A stretch of 64,000 nt of DNA from Chitinophagales bacterium (GTDB lineage: Bacteria; Bacteroidota; Bacteroidia; Chitinophagales; CAIOSU01). Shown here piece by piece: positions 24,930 through 33,091 of the stretch (the first letter of the stretch is position 1; each line of letters starts with the position of its first letter). Below the pieces are notes generated by a model. That model searched no databases. It saw nothing but the letters and a program-made list of their open reading frames with translations, and was not told the origin of the DNA. The stretch lies in contig JAGYJT010000011.1 of NCBI GenBank assembly GCA_018401955.1, positions 20,097 to 84,096 on the forward strand. The letters are read 5' to 3'. Position numbers and translations under genes: made by a program.

Positions 24930-25086
24930 GTTATGAACACAAAGATGGAAATTAATATTGTACTGGTCTTTTAACATTAACCCGAAAAGTATCATTTTGC
25001 CATTTTTTTCTGGAATCTGCAGCTTTGAATGACTAATTTATTATTCACCCGTCCATTTTTAGTATTTTAGCTTACAAAAATCCGCT

Positions 25087-25323
25087 ATGCAACTACCTAC
25101 TTTTATTGCTCATATTGAAGAAGAGTTTGAAGACTTGCAAGCTGGTGTTATTACTGGCGAAACTGCATTTAGACAGCTGGAAGGGTGGAGCTCAATGATG
25201 GCACTCATACTTATTGCTCGTATTGACTCAGAGTACAACGTAAATCTCACTGCCGAAGAACTTGCTGAAGCTAACACAATAAATGATTTATTTGTTTTAG
25301 TGCAAGCCAGAGTAGCAGTATAA
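25087..25323 (+). CDS. acyl carrier protein
   Basis: A 78-aa ACP-like protein, acidic and helical, the standard length. The phosphopantetheine region reads G-W-S-S-M-M-A-L where most ACPs have D-S-L/M. Ser36 is the likely attachment site, while the preceding Asp is changed to Ser/Trp, typical of specialised ACPs in glycan or lipid cassettes. A ketoacyl synthase III gene begins 2 nt after its stop, so it very likely carries that enzyme's acyl chain. Confidence 0.85.
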   Translation: MQLPTFIAHIEEEFEDLQAGVITGETAFRQLEGWSSMMALILIARIDSEYNVNLTAEELAEANTINDLFVLVQARVAV

Positions 25324-25324
25324 C

Positions 25325-26386
25325 ATGGCTATCTTCTCTATACCTGGTGTAAAAATAGCAGGCATGGCTACAGCCGTGCCCAAGCAAGAAGTATCTAACC
25401 TTGAATTTGATACCATACCCGAGAAAGAGCGTAAGCTATATGTTCGCACCACAGGTATCAATAAGCGCCGTGTAGCTAAGGCGGGTACTTGTACTTCAGA
25501 TTTGTGTGAGCATGCCGCAAATGAGTTGTTGGCCAAACTAGGTTGGAAGCCAAGCGACATACGAGTTTTGGTTTTCCTTACCCAAACACCGGATTACATA
25601 ACACCTGCCACTGCCGCCTTACTGCAAAATAAGTTAGGCTTGCCGAAGAGCTGTATGGCTTTGGATATAAATTTAGGCTGCTCTGGTTACCCATATGGCT
25701 TATCGGTTGTGGCATCATTACTGCGCAATATGCCTGGAGCTAAGGCTTTATTTTTGGCTGGCGACGTTTCCTCGGCGTGCCTATCGGCGCAAGATAAGAG
25801 TGCTGCACCTATTTTTTCGGATGCTGGCTCGGCAACAGCACTGGTGCAAGGTGATAGCGCTCCAGATATGCACTTCAATTTGGAAACAGATGGAAGTGGT
25901 TTCGAGGCCATTATTATCCCGCAAGGGGGCTACCGAAACCCAATTACTTTGGAGTCGCTGAAAGTGATTGAAGAAAGCCCGGGTATAGTGCGCAATAAAA
26001 CACATTTAGTATTGAACGGTATAAATGTTTTCAATTTTTCAGTACAAGCTGCCCCTAGAAATGTAAACGCACTGCTTGATTATGTTAAAATAGAAAAAGA
26101 GCACGTAGATTACTTTGTTTTCCACCAAGCCAATTTAGTTATAAACGAATCAATTAGAAAAAAACTGTGCTTAAGTGCTGAACAAACTCCGCAAACTTTA
26201 TCACGATTTGGCAACACTAGCTCGGCCACAATACCCATCACCATTACTAGCGAAATCAATGAGATAGTAACTAAAAAGCCGTGTACATTGCTCCTTTCAG
26301 GCTTTGGAGTTGGGCTATCGTGGGGGGCTGCTTTGGTAAAAACGGATGGATTGGTTTGCCTACCTGTATTAGAAGCAGACCTATAG
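25325..26386 (+). CDS. 3-oxoacyl-ACP synthase III family protein
   Basis: A 353-aa thiolase-fold enzyme of the FabH family. The triad is complete: Cys119 in N-L-G-C-S-G-Y-P-Y, His267 in F-H-Q-A-N and Asn297 in G-N-T-S-S-A-T-I-P. FabH condenses acetyl-CoA with malonyl-ACP. Pairing with a private ACP and followed by glycosyltransferase and acetyltransferase genes, this copy is more likely to make or transfer an acyl group for a glycan than to start housekeeping fatty acid synthesis (inference). Confidence 0.9.
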   Translation: MAIFSIPGVKIAGMATAVPKQEVSNLEFDTIPEKERKLYVRTTGINKRRVAKAGTCTSDLCEHAANELLAKLGWKPSDIRVLVFLTQTPDYITPATAALLQNKLGLPKSCMALDINLGCSGYPYGLSVVASLLRNMPGAKALFLAGDVSSACLSAQDKSAAPIFSDAGSATALVQGDSAPDMHFNLETDGSGFEAIIIPQGGYRNPITLESLKVIEESPGIVRNKTHLVLNGINVFNFSVQAAPRNVNALLDYVKIEKEHVDYFVFHQANLVINESIRKKLCLSAEQTPQTLSRFGNTSSATIPITITSEINEIVTKKPCTLLLSGFGVGLSWGAALVKTDGLVCLPVLEADL

Positions 26387-26446
26387 GCTATTTTAATGTG
26401 GATTACCTCAGGCAATTATACTCAAGATTTTTTTTAATTTTCGCAC

Positions 26447-27364
26447 ATGCAACGGGTATCTTATGCCATAGTAGTGCCAGTATATAATGGCGCAGACAGC
26501 CTTAATGAGCTTTTTAGGCGCACTGAGCATACTATGGCAAGCATTGATGCCACCTTTAGAATGGTTTTTGTTGATGATTGTAGTTCTGATAATAGTTGGG
26601 AAATCATAAAAGCCCTCAAGAAACAACATCCGCAGCAAGTTACCTCTATAAAATTAGCCCGAAACACTGGGCAGCATAATGCAACGCTTTGTGGGCTGCA
26701 TCATGCCAATGCTGATTTTGCTATCACTATTGATGATGACTTACAGATTCCACCTGAAGAGATAGTTAAATTAATTAATTGTCAAAAGGAAAGCGAAGCT
26801 GACTTGGTATATGGCTTGTATGTTGAAAAACGCCATGCAGCGCTCAGAAATGCCGGTAGCTGGTTTGTCAATAAATTCTTCTATTATTTTGCTAATACTT
26901 CTGGTGAAGGCTCTTCATTTAGGTTGGTAAGCGGTGATTTGGCAGAAAGGCTGCGGAACGTGAACCAGAAATATCTTTTGCTGGATGAAGTGCTTAGTTG
27001 GTACACTTCAAGTGTTGCCAATGTGCAAGTAGAGCATCAGTTGCGGCAAAAAGGGCGTTCAGGCTATTCGGCTTTTAAGTTGGTGTTTCTTACTCTCAAT
27101 TATATTATAAACTATACGGTTTTACCGCTTAGGTTAATGACTTACCTAGGTATTTTTGGCTCATTGATCTGCTTGGTGTTAAGCATTATTTATATCCACC
27201 AAAAGTTGAGCTACGACGTAGAGCTTGGCTTTACCTCGCTTATAGTGGCCATTTTCTTTTCAACCAGTTTAATATTGTTTTGCTTAGGGATAATAGGAGA
27301 GTACATAAGCCGATTGTATACCAAAGACGGGTCACCTTATTATGTGATAAAAGAAATTAGCTAA
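26447..27364 (+). CDS. GT2 glycosyltransferase with two C-terminal helices (GtrB/DPM1-like)
   Basis: A 305-aa enzyme. The N-terminal GT-A domain has V-V-P-V-Y-N, V-D-D-C-S-S-D and the metal-binding I-D-D-D-L-Q (96-100). Two transmembrane helices lie at about 228-254 and 262-290. This layout is typical of enzymes that move glucose or a related sugar onto undecaprenyl phosphate at the inner membrane. The stop overlaps the acetyltransferase start by one base (TAATG). The ACP and KAS III genes are upstream, so the product may be an acylated lipid-linked sugar. Confidence 0.9.
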   Translation: MQRVSYAIVVPVYNGADSLNELFRRTEHTMASIDATFRMVFVDDCSSDNSWEIIKALKKQHPQQVTSIKLARNTGQHNATLCGLHHANADFAITIDDDLQIPPEEIVKLINCQKESEADLVYGLYVEKRHAALRNAGSWFVNKFFYYFANTSGEGSSFRLVSGDLAERLRNVNQKYLLLDEVLSWYTSSVANVQVEHQLRQKGRSGYSAFKLVFLTLNYIINYTVLPLRLMTYLGIFGSLICLVLSIIYIHQKLSYDVELGFTSLIVAIFFSTSLILFCLGIIGEYISRLYTKDGSPYYVIKEIS

Positions 27365-28011
27365 TGATTTTGTCAAGGTACGGAGTGAAACTGATAAAGC
27401 TGGAGCAAGAGCATATTGAATTGCTAAGAACTTGGCGCAACGCTGATAAGATATCGAGGTTTATGGAGTTTAGGGAGCATATAACTCCTGAAATGCAGCA
27501 ACGATGGTTTGATGGCCTTAGCCCAGAGCGCGATTTCTATTTTATGATTGAGTACCGGGGTAGTTTGGTGGGTATGATACACACTTCTGACATTGATTGG
27601 AACAAAGGCAATGGTGATGCAGGGCTATTTATTTACGAAGACAGATACATAAGCACATACACACCAGTGTTGGCATCTCTGTGCATGGTTGATATGTTTT
27701 TTGGTGTGCTTAAGCTAGAACGGTTGTATGCGAAAGTAATGATGAACAACCCAGTAGCTGAGAGCTATAATCGTAAACTTGGGTTTAAGCCCCTCACCGC
27801 TATAAAAGAAAGTGACTTTCATATGTATGAACTAAAAAGAGATGACTATTTTACAGCTACCGAAAATTTAAGGAATAAGGCCATAGCAATAGAGGGGAAC
27901 CATTTTACGCTGCAACTAAGCAATAAATATAGGCTGATATTGGAACAGGTAAATGCTTTTAAACCTGTCGCCGATTTTGAGTTAGCAATAAACCATACCG
28001 ACAAAAACTAA
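27364..28011 (+). CDS. GNAT-family N-acetyltransferase
   Basis: A 215-aa protein with a GNAT fold at about 8-165, resembling RimJ/PseH-type enzymes: L-R-x-W-R-N near the start, a V-G-M-I-H strand and the late N-x-x-A-x-x-x-N-R-K-L-G-F block that binds acetyl-CoA. About 50 residues follow without a clear match. PseH-type members acetylate an amino sugar. The translational coupling to the glycosyltransferase points to sugar modification rather than ribosomal protein acetylation (inference). Confidence 0.82.
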   Translation: MILSRYGVKLIKLEQEHIELLRTWRNADKISRFMEFREHITPEMQQRWFDGLSPERDFYFMIEYRGSLVGMIHTSDIDWNKGNGDAGLFIYEDRYISTYTPVLASLCMVDMFFGVLKLERLYAKVMMNNPVAESYNRKLGFKPLTAIKESDFHMYELKRDDYFTATENLRNKAIAIEGNHFTLQLSNKYRLILEQVNAFKPVADFELAINHTDKN

Positions 28012-28014
28012 AAG

Positions 28015-28470
28015 ATGGAAACACTTGACCAGAGTGAATTGCAAGAGAACAAAGATGTAATTTCTCCAAAGGCCCTAAACAACATGAGCGGCATGTCGCC
28101 ATGGATGCTTTTGATGGGCATTATGTTTATCATACTGGCCCTTTTTATGTTTTTAGGAGGTGCAGGCATATTGATAAATGCGGATGCGTACAGCTCGCTT
28201 GGCTTAAAAGGTGCAATGCAGTTAATGGCCGTGTTTTATCTAGTAGGCGGTGGTGTATTTGGGTACGGAGGTTCGCTATTAGTAGGTAGTGGTACCAAAG
28301 CTAGCACATTTGCAAAGTACCCGTCGGCCAATGTTTTTGAAGCATTCACAAGCAAACAAAAGCAGTTTTGGATATTGATGGGTGTAAATGCAATTGTCAC
28401 CATTATTGTGTTTATAGCATTTATAGTAATGGCAGGCAAAATTGCAAAGTTGGCAGGTGCTGGTATGTAA
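28015..28470 (+). CDS. small membrane protein (DUF5362-like)
   Basis: A 151-aa protein with three predicted transmembrane helices at about 28-53, 64-86 and 119-143, after a polar N-terminus. The pattern resembles the DUF5362 group of small Bacteroidota membrane proteins, for which no function is known. It follows the acetyltransferase gene by 3 nt and is probably the last gene of that operon. Its stop is 2 nt from the convergent DUF58 gene. Confidence 0.7.
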   Translation: METLDQSELQENKDVISPKALNNMSGMSPWMLLMGIMFIILALFMFLGGAGILINADAYSSLGLKGAMQLMAVFYLVGGGVFGYGGSLLVGSGTKASTFAKYPSANVFEAFTSKQKQFWILMGVNAIVTIIVFIAFIVMAGKIAKLAGAGM

Positions 28471-28472
28471 GT

Positions 28473-29801
28473 CTATATTGATCCTTTTGCTTTAAGTTGG
28501 AGATACTTGTTGACCGTATTGATGGAAAGCTCTTTTGGTTTTGTAAGTATTGATTGTATACCGTAGCGCTTTAGCTCTTGCACCATTTGTTGTTTCTCGG
28601 TTTGTAGCTTTCGGGCAATGGTTTTGCTATATACCTGCTCCAGGTTTTCCGCAGGTTTATCCATATAGTCCACCAGTTCAGTATTTTCAAAAAACACTAC
28701 TACCAGCAGGTGAAAACGGTTTAACCTCCGCAATACTGGTAATGCACGCTCAAGCGCATACATGCTCTCAAAGTTTGTATACAGCATAATCAAACTGCGG
28801 TTCCTTATCATATTGCGACTGGCCTGATAAAGCAACTCGTAGTTAGCCTCTAGGGTGCGCTCTTTTTGACGGTAAAGCGACTCTAAAATTAGCTTCAACT
28901 GATTACGCCTTCTATCTGCCTTTAGGTATGAGCCTATTTTGTCAGAAAAAGTTAGTAACCCAACACGGTCATACTTCAGCAGGGCTATGTTGCTAATTAC
29001 TAGGCTTGAGTTGATGGCATAGTCTAGTAGGCTCATATCCTCAAAGGGCATGCGCATGGCCCTACTTTTATCAATTACACAATAAATCTGCTGCGAGCGT
29101 TCGTCTTCATATTGGTTCACCATCAAGTCGCCTTTGCGGCTCGTTGCTTTCCAGTTGATGCTCCTAAAATCATCCCCTTGCACATAGTTTTTTATCTGCT
29201 CAAACTCATAACTGTGCCCTAGCCTTCGGGTGCGCTTAATACCATCGCTTGTAGCAATTTTAGCAAACGCCATTAGCTCATACTGCTTCATCTGGATAAT
29301 AGAAGGGTATGCGGCTATTTCCTTTTGCACAGGAAAACTGATACGCCTTTGCGCAAGGCCAAGAACAGAGGTTAGAAAAAGCCTGAGCTTACCGAAATGA
29401 TAAATGCCACGCTTTACCGGACGAATACTGTACTCAATACTTTCCTTTTTCTTTGGTGCCAATGAAAATGCAAATTTAAAATCACGGATTTGCAGTTGCT
29501 CTGGCAATTCGTCAATTACTTCTGCATTAAGCTCCATGGGGGCATGGCTCAATATTTCAAGCTTAATGGGGTTAGGGTCTGACAATGACAATATATTTGG
29601 TGTAAACCGTTCTGCTACTATGTTAAGTTTTATGGCGTGCAGCATGAGTAAGTCTACAAAGGTCATTACGGCAAATGTACCCAAAAGTGTTTGCCCTAGG
29701 TAAAACAACGGTTTGTATAGAAAACCGATGCTCAGCAGCACCACAACGGCACCAAGCACCAAGAAAAACCGCTTGGTAAGATATATATTGCCTAAACCCA
29801 T
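28473..29801 (-). CDS. DUF58 domain protein with vWA-like fold
   Basis: A 442-aa protein with two N-terminal transmembrane helices (about 10-50) and the DUF58 signature: G-D-D-F-R-S-I-N-W-K-A-T-S-R, followed by a vWA-like metal site (D-K-S-R-A-M). DUF58 proteins are the usual partner of MoxR ATPases and are thought to be client or adaptor subunits. Its start overlaps the MoxR stop by one base (TAATG). Confidence 0.9.
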   Translation of the reverse strand: MGLGNIYLTKRFFLVLGAVVVLLSIGFLYKPLFYLGQTLLGTFAVMTFVDLLMLHAIKLNIVAERFTPNILSLSDPNPIKLEILSHAPMELNAEVIDELPEQLQIRDFKFAFSLAPKKKESIEYSIRPVKRGIYHFGKLRLFLTSVLGLAQRRISFPVQKEIAAYPSIIQMKQYELMAFAKIATSDGIKRTRRLGHSYEFEQIKNYVQGDDFRSINWKATSRKGDLMVNQYEDERSQQIYCVIDKSRAMRMPFEDMSLLDYAINSSLVISNIALLKYDRVGLLTFSDKIGSYLKADRRRNQLKLILESLYRQKERTLEANYELLYQASRNMIRNRSLIMLYTNFESMYALERALPVLRRLNRFHLLVVVFFENTELVDYMDKPAENLEQVYSKTIARKLQTEKQQMVQELKRYGIQSILTKPKELSINTVNKYLQLKAKGSI

Positions 29802-30916
29802 TAGCGGGGCACCTCTATTTTGTTAAGGATATCTCTTATTACATCTTCTACTTCAATTCCTTCCATTTCCCTTTCAGGAGCTAATACCACACGGTGGTTT
29901 AGCACTGGGTAGCAAACGGTCCGTATGTCATCAGGTGTTACAAAATCACGACCGTTCATAGCTGCAATGGCTTTAGCGGTGCGCAGTATAGCTAACGAAG
30001 CTCTAGGGGAGGCGCCTAGATACAAGTCGCCATTATGGCGGGTATCATTAATTATCTTGGCTATGTAGTCAATCAAATCGTCTTTGATAAACACTTTTTC
30101 TATTTGAGCGGTGCACTTTTGCAGCTCTTCAGGAGTAATTACGGCCGTTACATCGTTACTTGCTTTCATGCTGAAATCATCGCGAAAACGACGAAGTATT
30201 AGTTTCTCCTCCTCAAGACTTGGATACTGCAACTTAATACGGAACAAGAAACGGTCTAACTGGGCTTCAGGTAACTTGTAGGTACCTTCTTGCTCAATGG
30301 GGTTTTGCGTAGCAATTACAAAGAAGGGATATTCCATAAACCTCGTTTCACCATCAATGGTTACTTGGCGCTCTTCCATTACCTCAAACATGGCCGATTG
30401 TGTTTTAGCTGGTGCGCGGTTTATCTCGTCAATTAATATAATGTTCGAGAAAATGGGTCCTTGCTTAAAGTTAAATTCAGAGGTTTTCATGTTAAAAATA
30501 GAAGTACCCACTATATCCGTTGGCATTAAATCTGGCGTGAACTGTATTCGCGAAAAATCAGACTTGATGCACCTTGCCAATAGTTTTGCTGTTAAGGTTT
30601 TGGCAATACCCGGCACTCCTTCGAGCAGTACGTGGCCGTTGGCAAATATAGCAGCTAGCAGCAAGTCAATGTTTTCATCTTGGCCTATAATTACTTTGTG
30701 TATCTCTTTTTTGATGCGAGCTACGGCTTCACTTATATGGTCAAGGTTGGTTTTGGGTGCCGACCACAGCGCCGCATTAGAATCGGTCACAGGAGCACTT
30801 TCAGCTGATTGGGGTGCTGTTGCATCTTCTTTGTCAGAATTTTGATACATGCTACTTCCTTGAGGCTCTATTGGGTTTTCTGGCTGCCCAGCCCCATCGT
30901 TTAATTGATCTTCCAT
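29801..30916 (-). CDS. MoxR-family AAA+ ATPase
   Basis: A 371-aa ATPase with a roughly 60-residue polar, disordered N-terminus. Walker A is G-V-P-G-I-A-K-T at about 100-107, Walker B I-L-I-D-E-I at about 160-165, and a sensor Asn in A-T-Q-N-P-I-E. MoxR ATPases act as chaperones that insert cofactors or remodel vWA-domain partners. The adjoining DUF58 and DUF4129 genes form the familiar MoxR cluster. Confidence 0.93.
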   Translation of the reverse strand: MEDQLNDGAGQPENPIEPQGSSMYQNSDKEDATAPQSAESAPVTDSNAALWSAPKTNLDHISEAVARIKKEIHKVIIGQDENIDLLLAAIFANGHVLLEGVPGIAKTLTAKLLARCIKSDFSRIQFTPDLMPTDIVGTSIFNMKTSEFNFKQGPIFSNIILIDEINRAPAKTQSAMFEVMEERQVTIDGETRFMEYPFFVIATQNPIEQEGTYKLPEAQLDRFLFRIKLQYPSLEEEKLILRRFRDDFSMKASNDVTAVITPEELQKCTAQIEKVFIKDDLIDYIAKIINDTRHNGDLYLGASPRASLAILRTAKAIAAMNGRDFVTPDDIRTVCYPVLNHRVVLAPEREMEGIEVEDVIRDILNKIEVPR

Positions 30917-30928
30917 ACAGAAAGTGTT

Positions 30929-32263
30929 CTATTTACAGTTTTGGTAAAAATATTCAAGGTATTTATTAAAGCTAATCAATTGATCCTCTGCCATGGCGCT
31001 TTTTTGAGCAATACTGCCATAAAGCTCAAATATAGCATGTACTTTATCTTCTTCTACTTTGCTGGTTGCGGCTAACTGTTTTATCAGCTTCGCATCAATG
31101 TTTTGAGTAGATAGTCGGTACCTATTGCGAATAAAGCTTAGGAAAAGTTTGAACTTTTGTTCAGCTAATCGTCGATGGTCTTTTTTCATAAAGTACAAAC
31201 CTCCAATAGTTTGCACATACTCAACTGAAGTGTTGGGATAGGGCTCAATTACAGGAATGATGCGTTGCCGGCGTTTCATAAAAAAGATGATGTACAGCAA
31301 TATACCCGCAAGCAAAGTGTAAAACGCCCATTTGGATGCAGGTTGTGAGAGAATGTACTTTAGCTCTGATTTGCCAAAAGGCTTTGATTTGTAATCAGAT
31401 TTACTGTCGCTATGATAGTACCTAGAGCCTTCATCCCAATAGATATCGCCATCGGGTAAATGTGAAAATACGCTTTGGGCATAACCTAACTTGTCCTCAT
31501 CAATCAAATAAAAGTTGGTAAACGTAATGGGGTTGCAATGCAGGTAAAATGCACCTAAACCATAGTTTACCTTAATAAAATTAATCTTGGTATAGTTTGA
31601 GCCCAACCTGGCAACCTCATCCTCGTAGCCACACCAACTGCTGGTATTAAAGTATTTCCATGAATAATTTTGGGGTTTATAATCTTCTTTATAAACGTAA
31701 ACTAACCGCTCATCAAGCATTAATGATGGGTGCATAAGGTTTAAGCTTGCGGTACTATCAATAAAGCTACCCATAAGGCTGCTAAACTGAAAAGCGAATT
31801 CTTTAAAGCTTGTATCAGCATCTTCGTCATATACCCATTCATAATCAGATGTATCATAGCAGCCCAATAAACCAATTGCATGGGTTAGGTATTCGTCTAT
31901 ATAATCCGCACTTATAAATACATCATGTCCCATTTCTGCAAACAACAGCAAGCTATCAAGGTCGTTCTCTGTGTGCGACATCCGCTTGCTGATGTATACA
32001 TAGCTTGCAGTGTGCTCAATGGCACTGGGGCTGAGCTCTTTGGCCAACGACTTTTTGATGGTAACAAAGGAATCGTTTTCAACCCTTGCTTCCAACAAGC
32101 TGTATATCAGGTAGTTATCGTATGGCTGCTCTTGATTGTATTTATAGTCTTCTTCCCAGCTTAGTTCATCATTACCGCCCAGCACAATAACCAATATCAA
32201 TATCACCACTAGTACACCTGCACCAATGCCAATTAATAATGGGGTTTTGTTCTCTAATTTCAG
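30929..32263 (-). CDS. DUF4350-type membrane protein, probable CTG start
   Basis: A 444-aa protein if begun at CTG 32263 (CTG-AAA-TTA-GAG-AAC). From there a short basic lead (M-K-L-E-N-K) precedes a full transmembrane helix at about 8-29. The standard start GTG 32209 would cut this helix in half. An in-frame TAA, which is the stop of the upstream gene, lies 3 nt before the CTG. A central region resembles DUF4350 (M-G-H-D-V-F-I-S-A) and a second helix lies near 300. It belongs to the MoxR cluster. A CTG start is rare, so it should be confirmed. Confidence 0.8.
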   Translation of the reverse strand: MKLENKTPLLIGIGAGVLVVILILVIVLGGNDELSWEEDYKYNQEQPYDNYLIYSLLEARVENDSFVTIKKSLAKELSPSAIEHTASYVYISKRMSHTENDLDSLLLFAEMGHDVFISADYIDEYLTHAIGLLGCYDTSDYEWVYDEDADTSFKEFAFQFSSLMGSFIDSTASLNLMHPSLMLDERLVYVYKEDYKPQNYSWKYFNTSSWCGYEDEVARLGSNYTKINFIKVNYGLGAFYLHCNPITFTNFYLIDEDKLGYAQSVFSHLPDGDIYWDEGSRYYHSDSKSDYKSKPFGKSELKYILSQPASKWAFYTLLAGILLYIIFFMKRRQRIIPVIEPYPNTSVEYVQTIGGLYFMKKDHRRLAEQKFKLFLSFIRNRYRLSTQNIDAKLIKQLAATSKVEEDKVHAIFELYGSIAQKSAMAEDQLISFNKYLEYFYQNCK

Positions 32264-32266
32264 GGC

Positions 32267-33091
32267 TTATCGTTTTTTGATTGAGCTAATAAATGTTTGA
32301 AATTGTGGGCTCAGTATCTCATAATGTTTAAGTACAATTACCTCATCGCTATACCATACGCGCTCAAAGGCTAGGGTTAATTGCCTAAAGGTTTTTCCTT
32401 CAGGTTTTTCATACATCTCGCGCACATATTGTCCGTTGGTTTTATCACGCTTCCATTTTATCCAGTCTCTAAGAGACAGCTCTTTGATAACCGACAAATA
32501 GTATAATCTAATGGCCATACGGTAGTCTTTGGCTTCTAAGGCAAGGCGCAGCGCTTTTTCCAAGTCCGATTCGTGCAAGTTATCTTCAATCTCATCTAAC
32601 CTTACCGGGCCATTATTACCATTAGCTATGCTAGTGTTACTGTCTAAAAAGCCCAACTTAACCAGCGTGAAAACCAGTAGTGCCAGTGCGGCAATAACAC
32701 CTACAATAAGGATTAACTGACCTACTGGCCCAAGATTAAGGTTGAAGTTGCCGTTTGCTTCATCTTCATTGTTTCGCTTATCTTCATGTTTTTCTGTTGG
32801 GGTATCTTTTGTTGCTTCCTCCTCTATTTTCTTTTTACTAGAGTAGTCAATCCCATTGCGTTTTTTATTCCAAACCTCCCTATCGAAAGGCTTAGGCTGT
32901 ATATCGCTATCTCGGTATGCTTCGTCTGAGCTATAGTTCTCTGCACCTTGCGCATCAGTTTGGGCTAGTAAAACAGAAAATGGGCTATTTTCTGGCAATA
33001 GCCTATTGGGCTGAGCGCTTAGAAGGGAAGCATTCAGTACAACAAGTAACAAACTTGTAAGTATGGCTTTATACCTCTTGCTCAAATCCAT
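32267..33091 (-). CDS. DUF4129 domain membrane protein
   Basis: A 274-aa protein from ATG 33091 (M-D-L-S-K-R-Y). It has a signal peptide (about 1-26), a long polar stretch rich in charged residues, one transmembrane helix at about 125-150, and a C-terminal DUF4129-like helical domain with Y-Y-L-S-V-I-K-E-L and R-Q-L-T-L-A-F-E-R-V-W-Y. DUF4129 is commonly found beside MoxR and transglutaminase-like genes. Its start overlaps the SpoIIM-like gene by 23 nt and its stop is 3 nt before the next gene. Confidence 0.85.
   Translation of the reverse strand: MDLSKRYKAILTSLLLVVLNASLLSAQPNRLLPENSPFSVLLAQTDAQGAENYSSDEAYRDSDIQPKPFDREVWNKKRNGIDYSSKKKIEEEATKDTPTEKHEDKRNNEDEANGNFNLNLGPVGQLILIVGVIAALALLVFTLVKLGFLDSNTSIANGNNGPVRLDEIEDNLHESDLEKALRLALEAKDYRMAIRLYYLSVIKELSLRDWIKWKRDKTNGQYVREMYEKPEGKTFRQLTLAFERVWYSDEVIVLKHYEILSPQFQTFISSIKKR

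Noticed and set aside
30297..30845. Plus-strand open frame of 182 aa inside the MoxR gene
   Set aside because: The opposite strand encodes intact Walker A and B motifs. This frame is a shadow.
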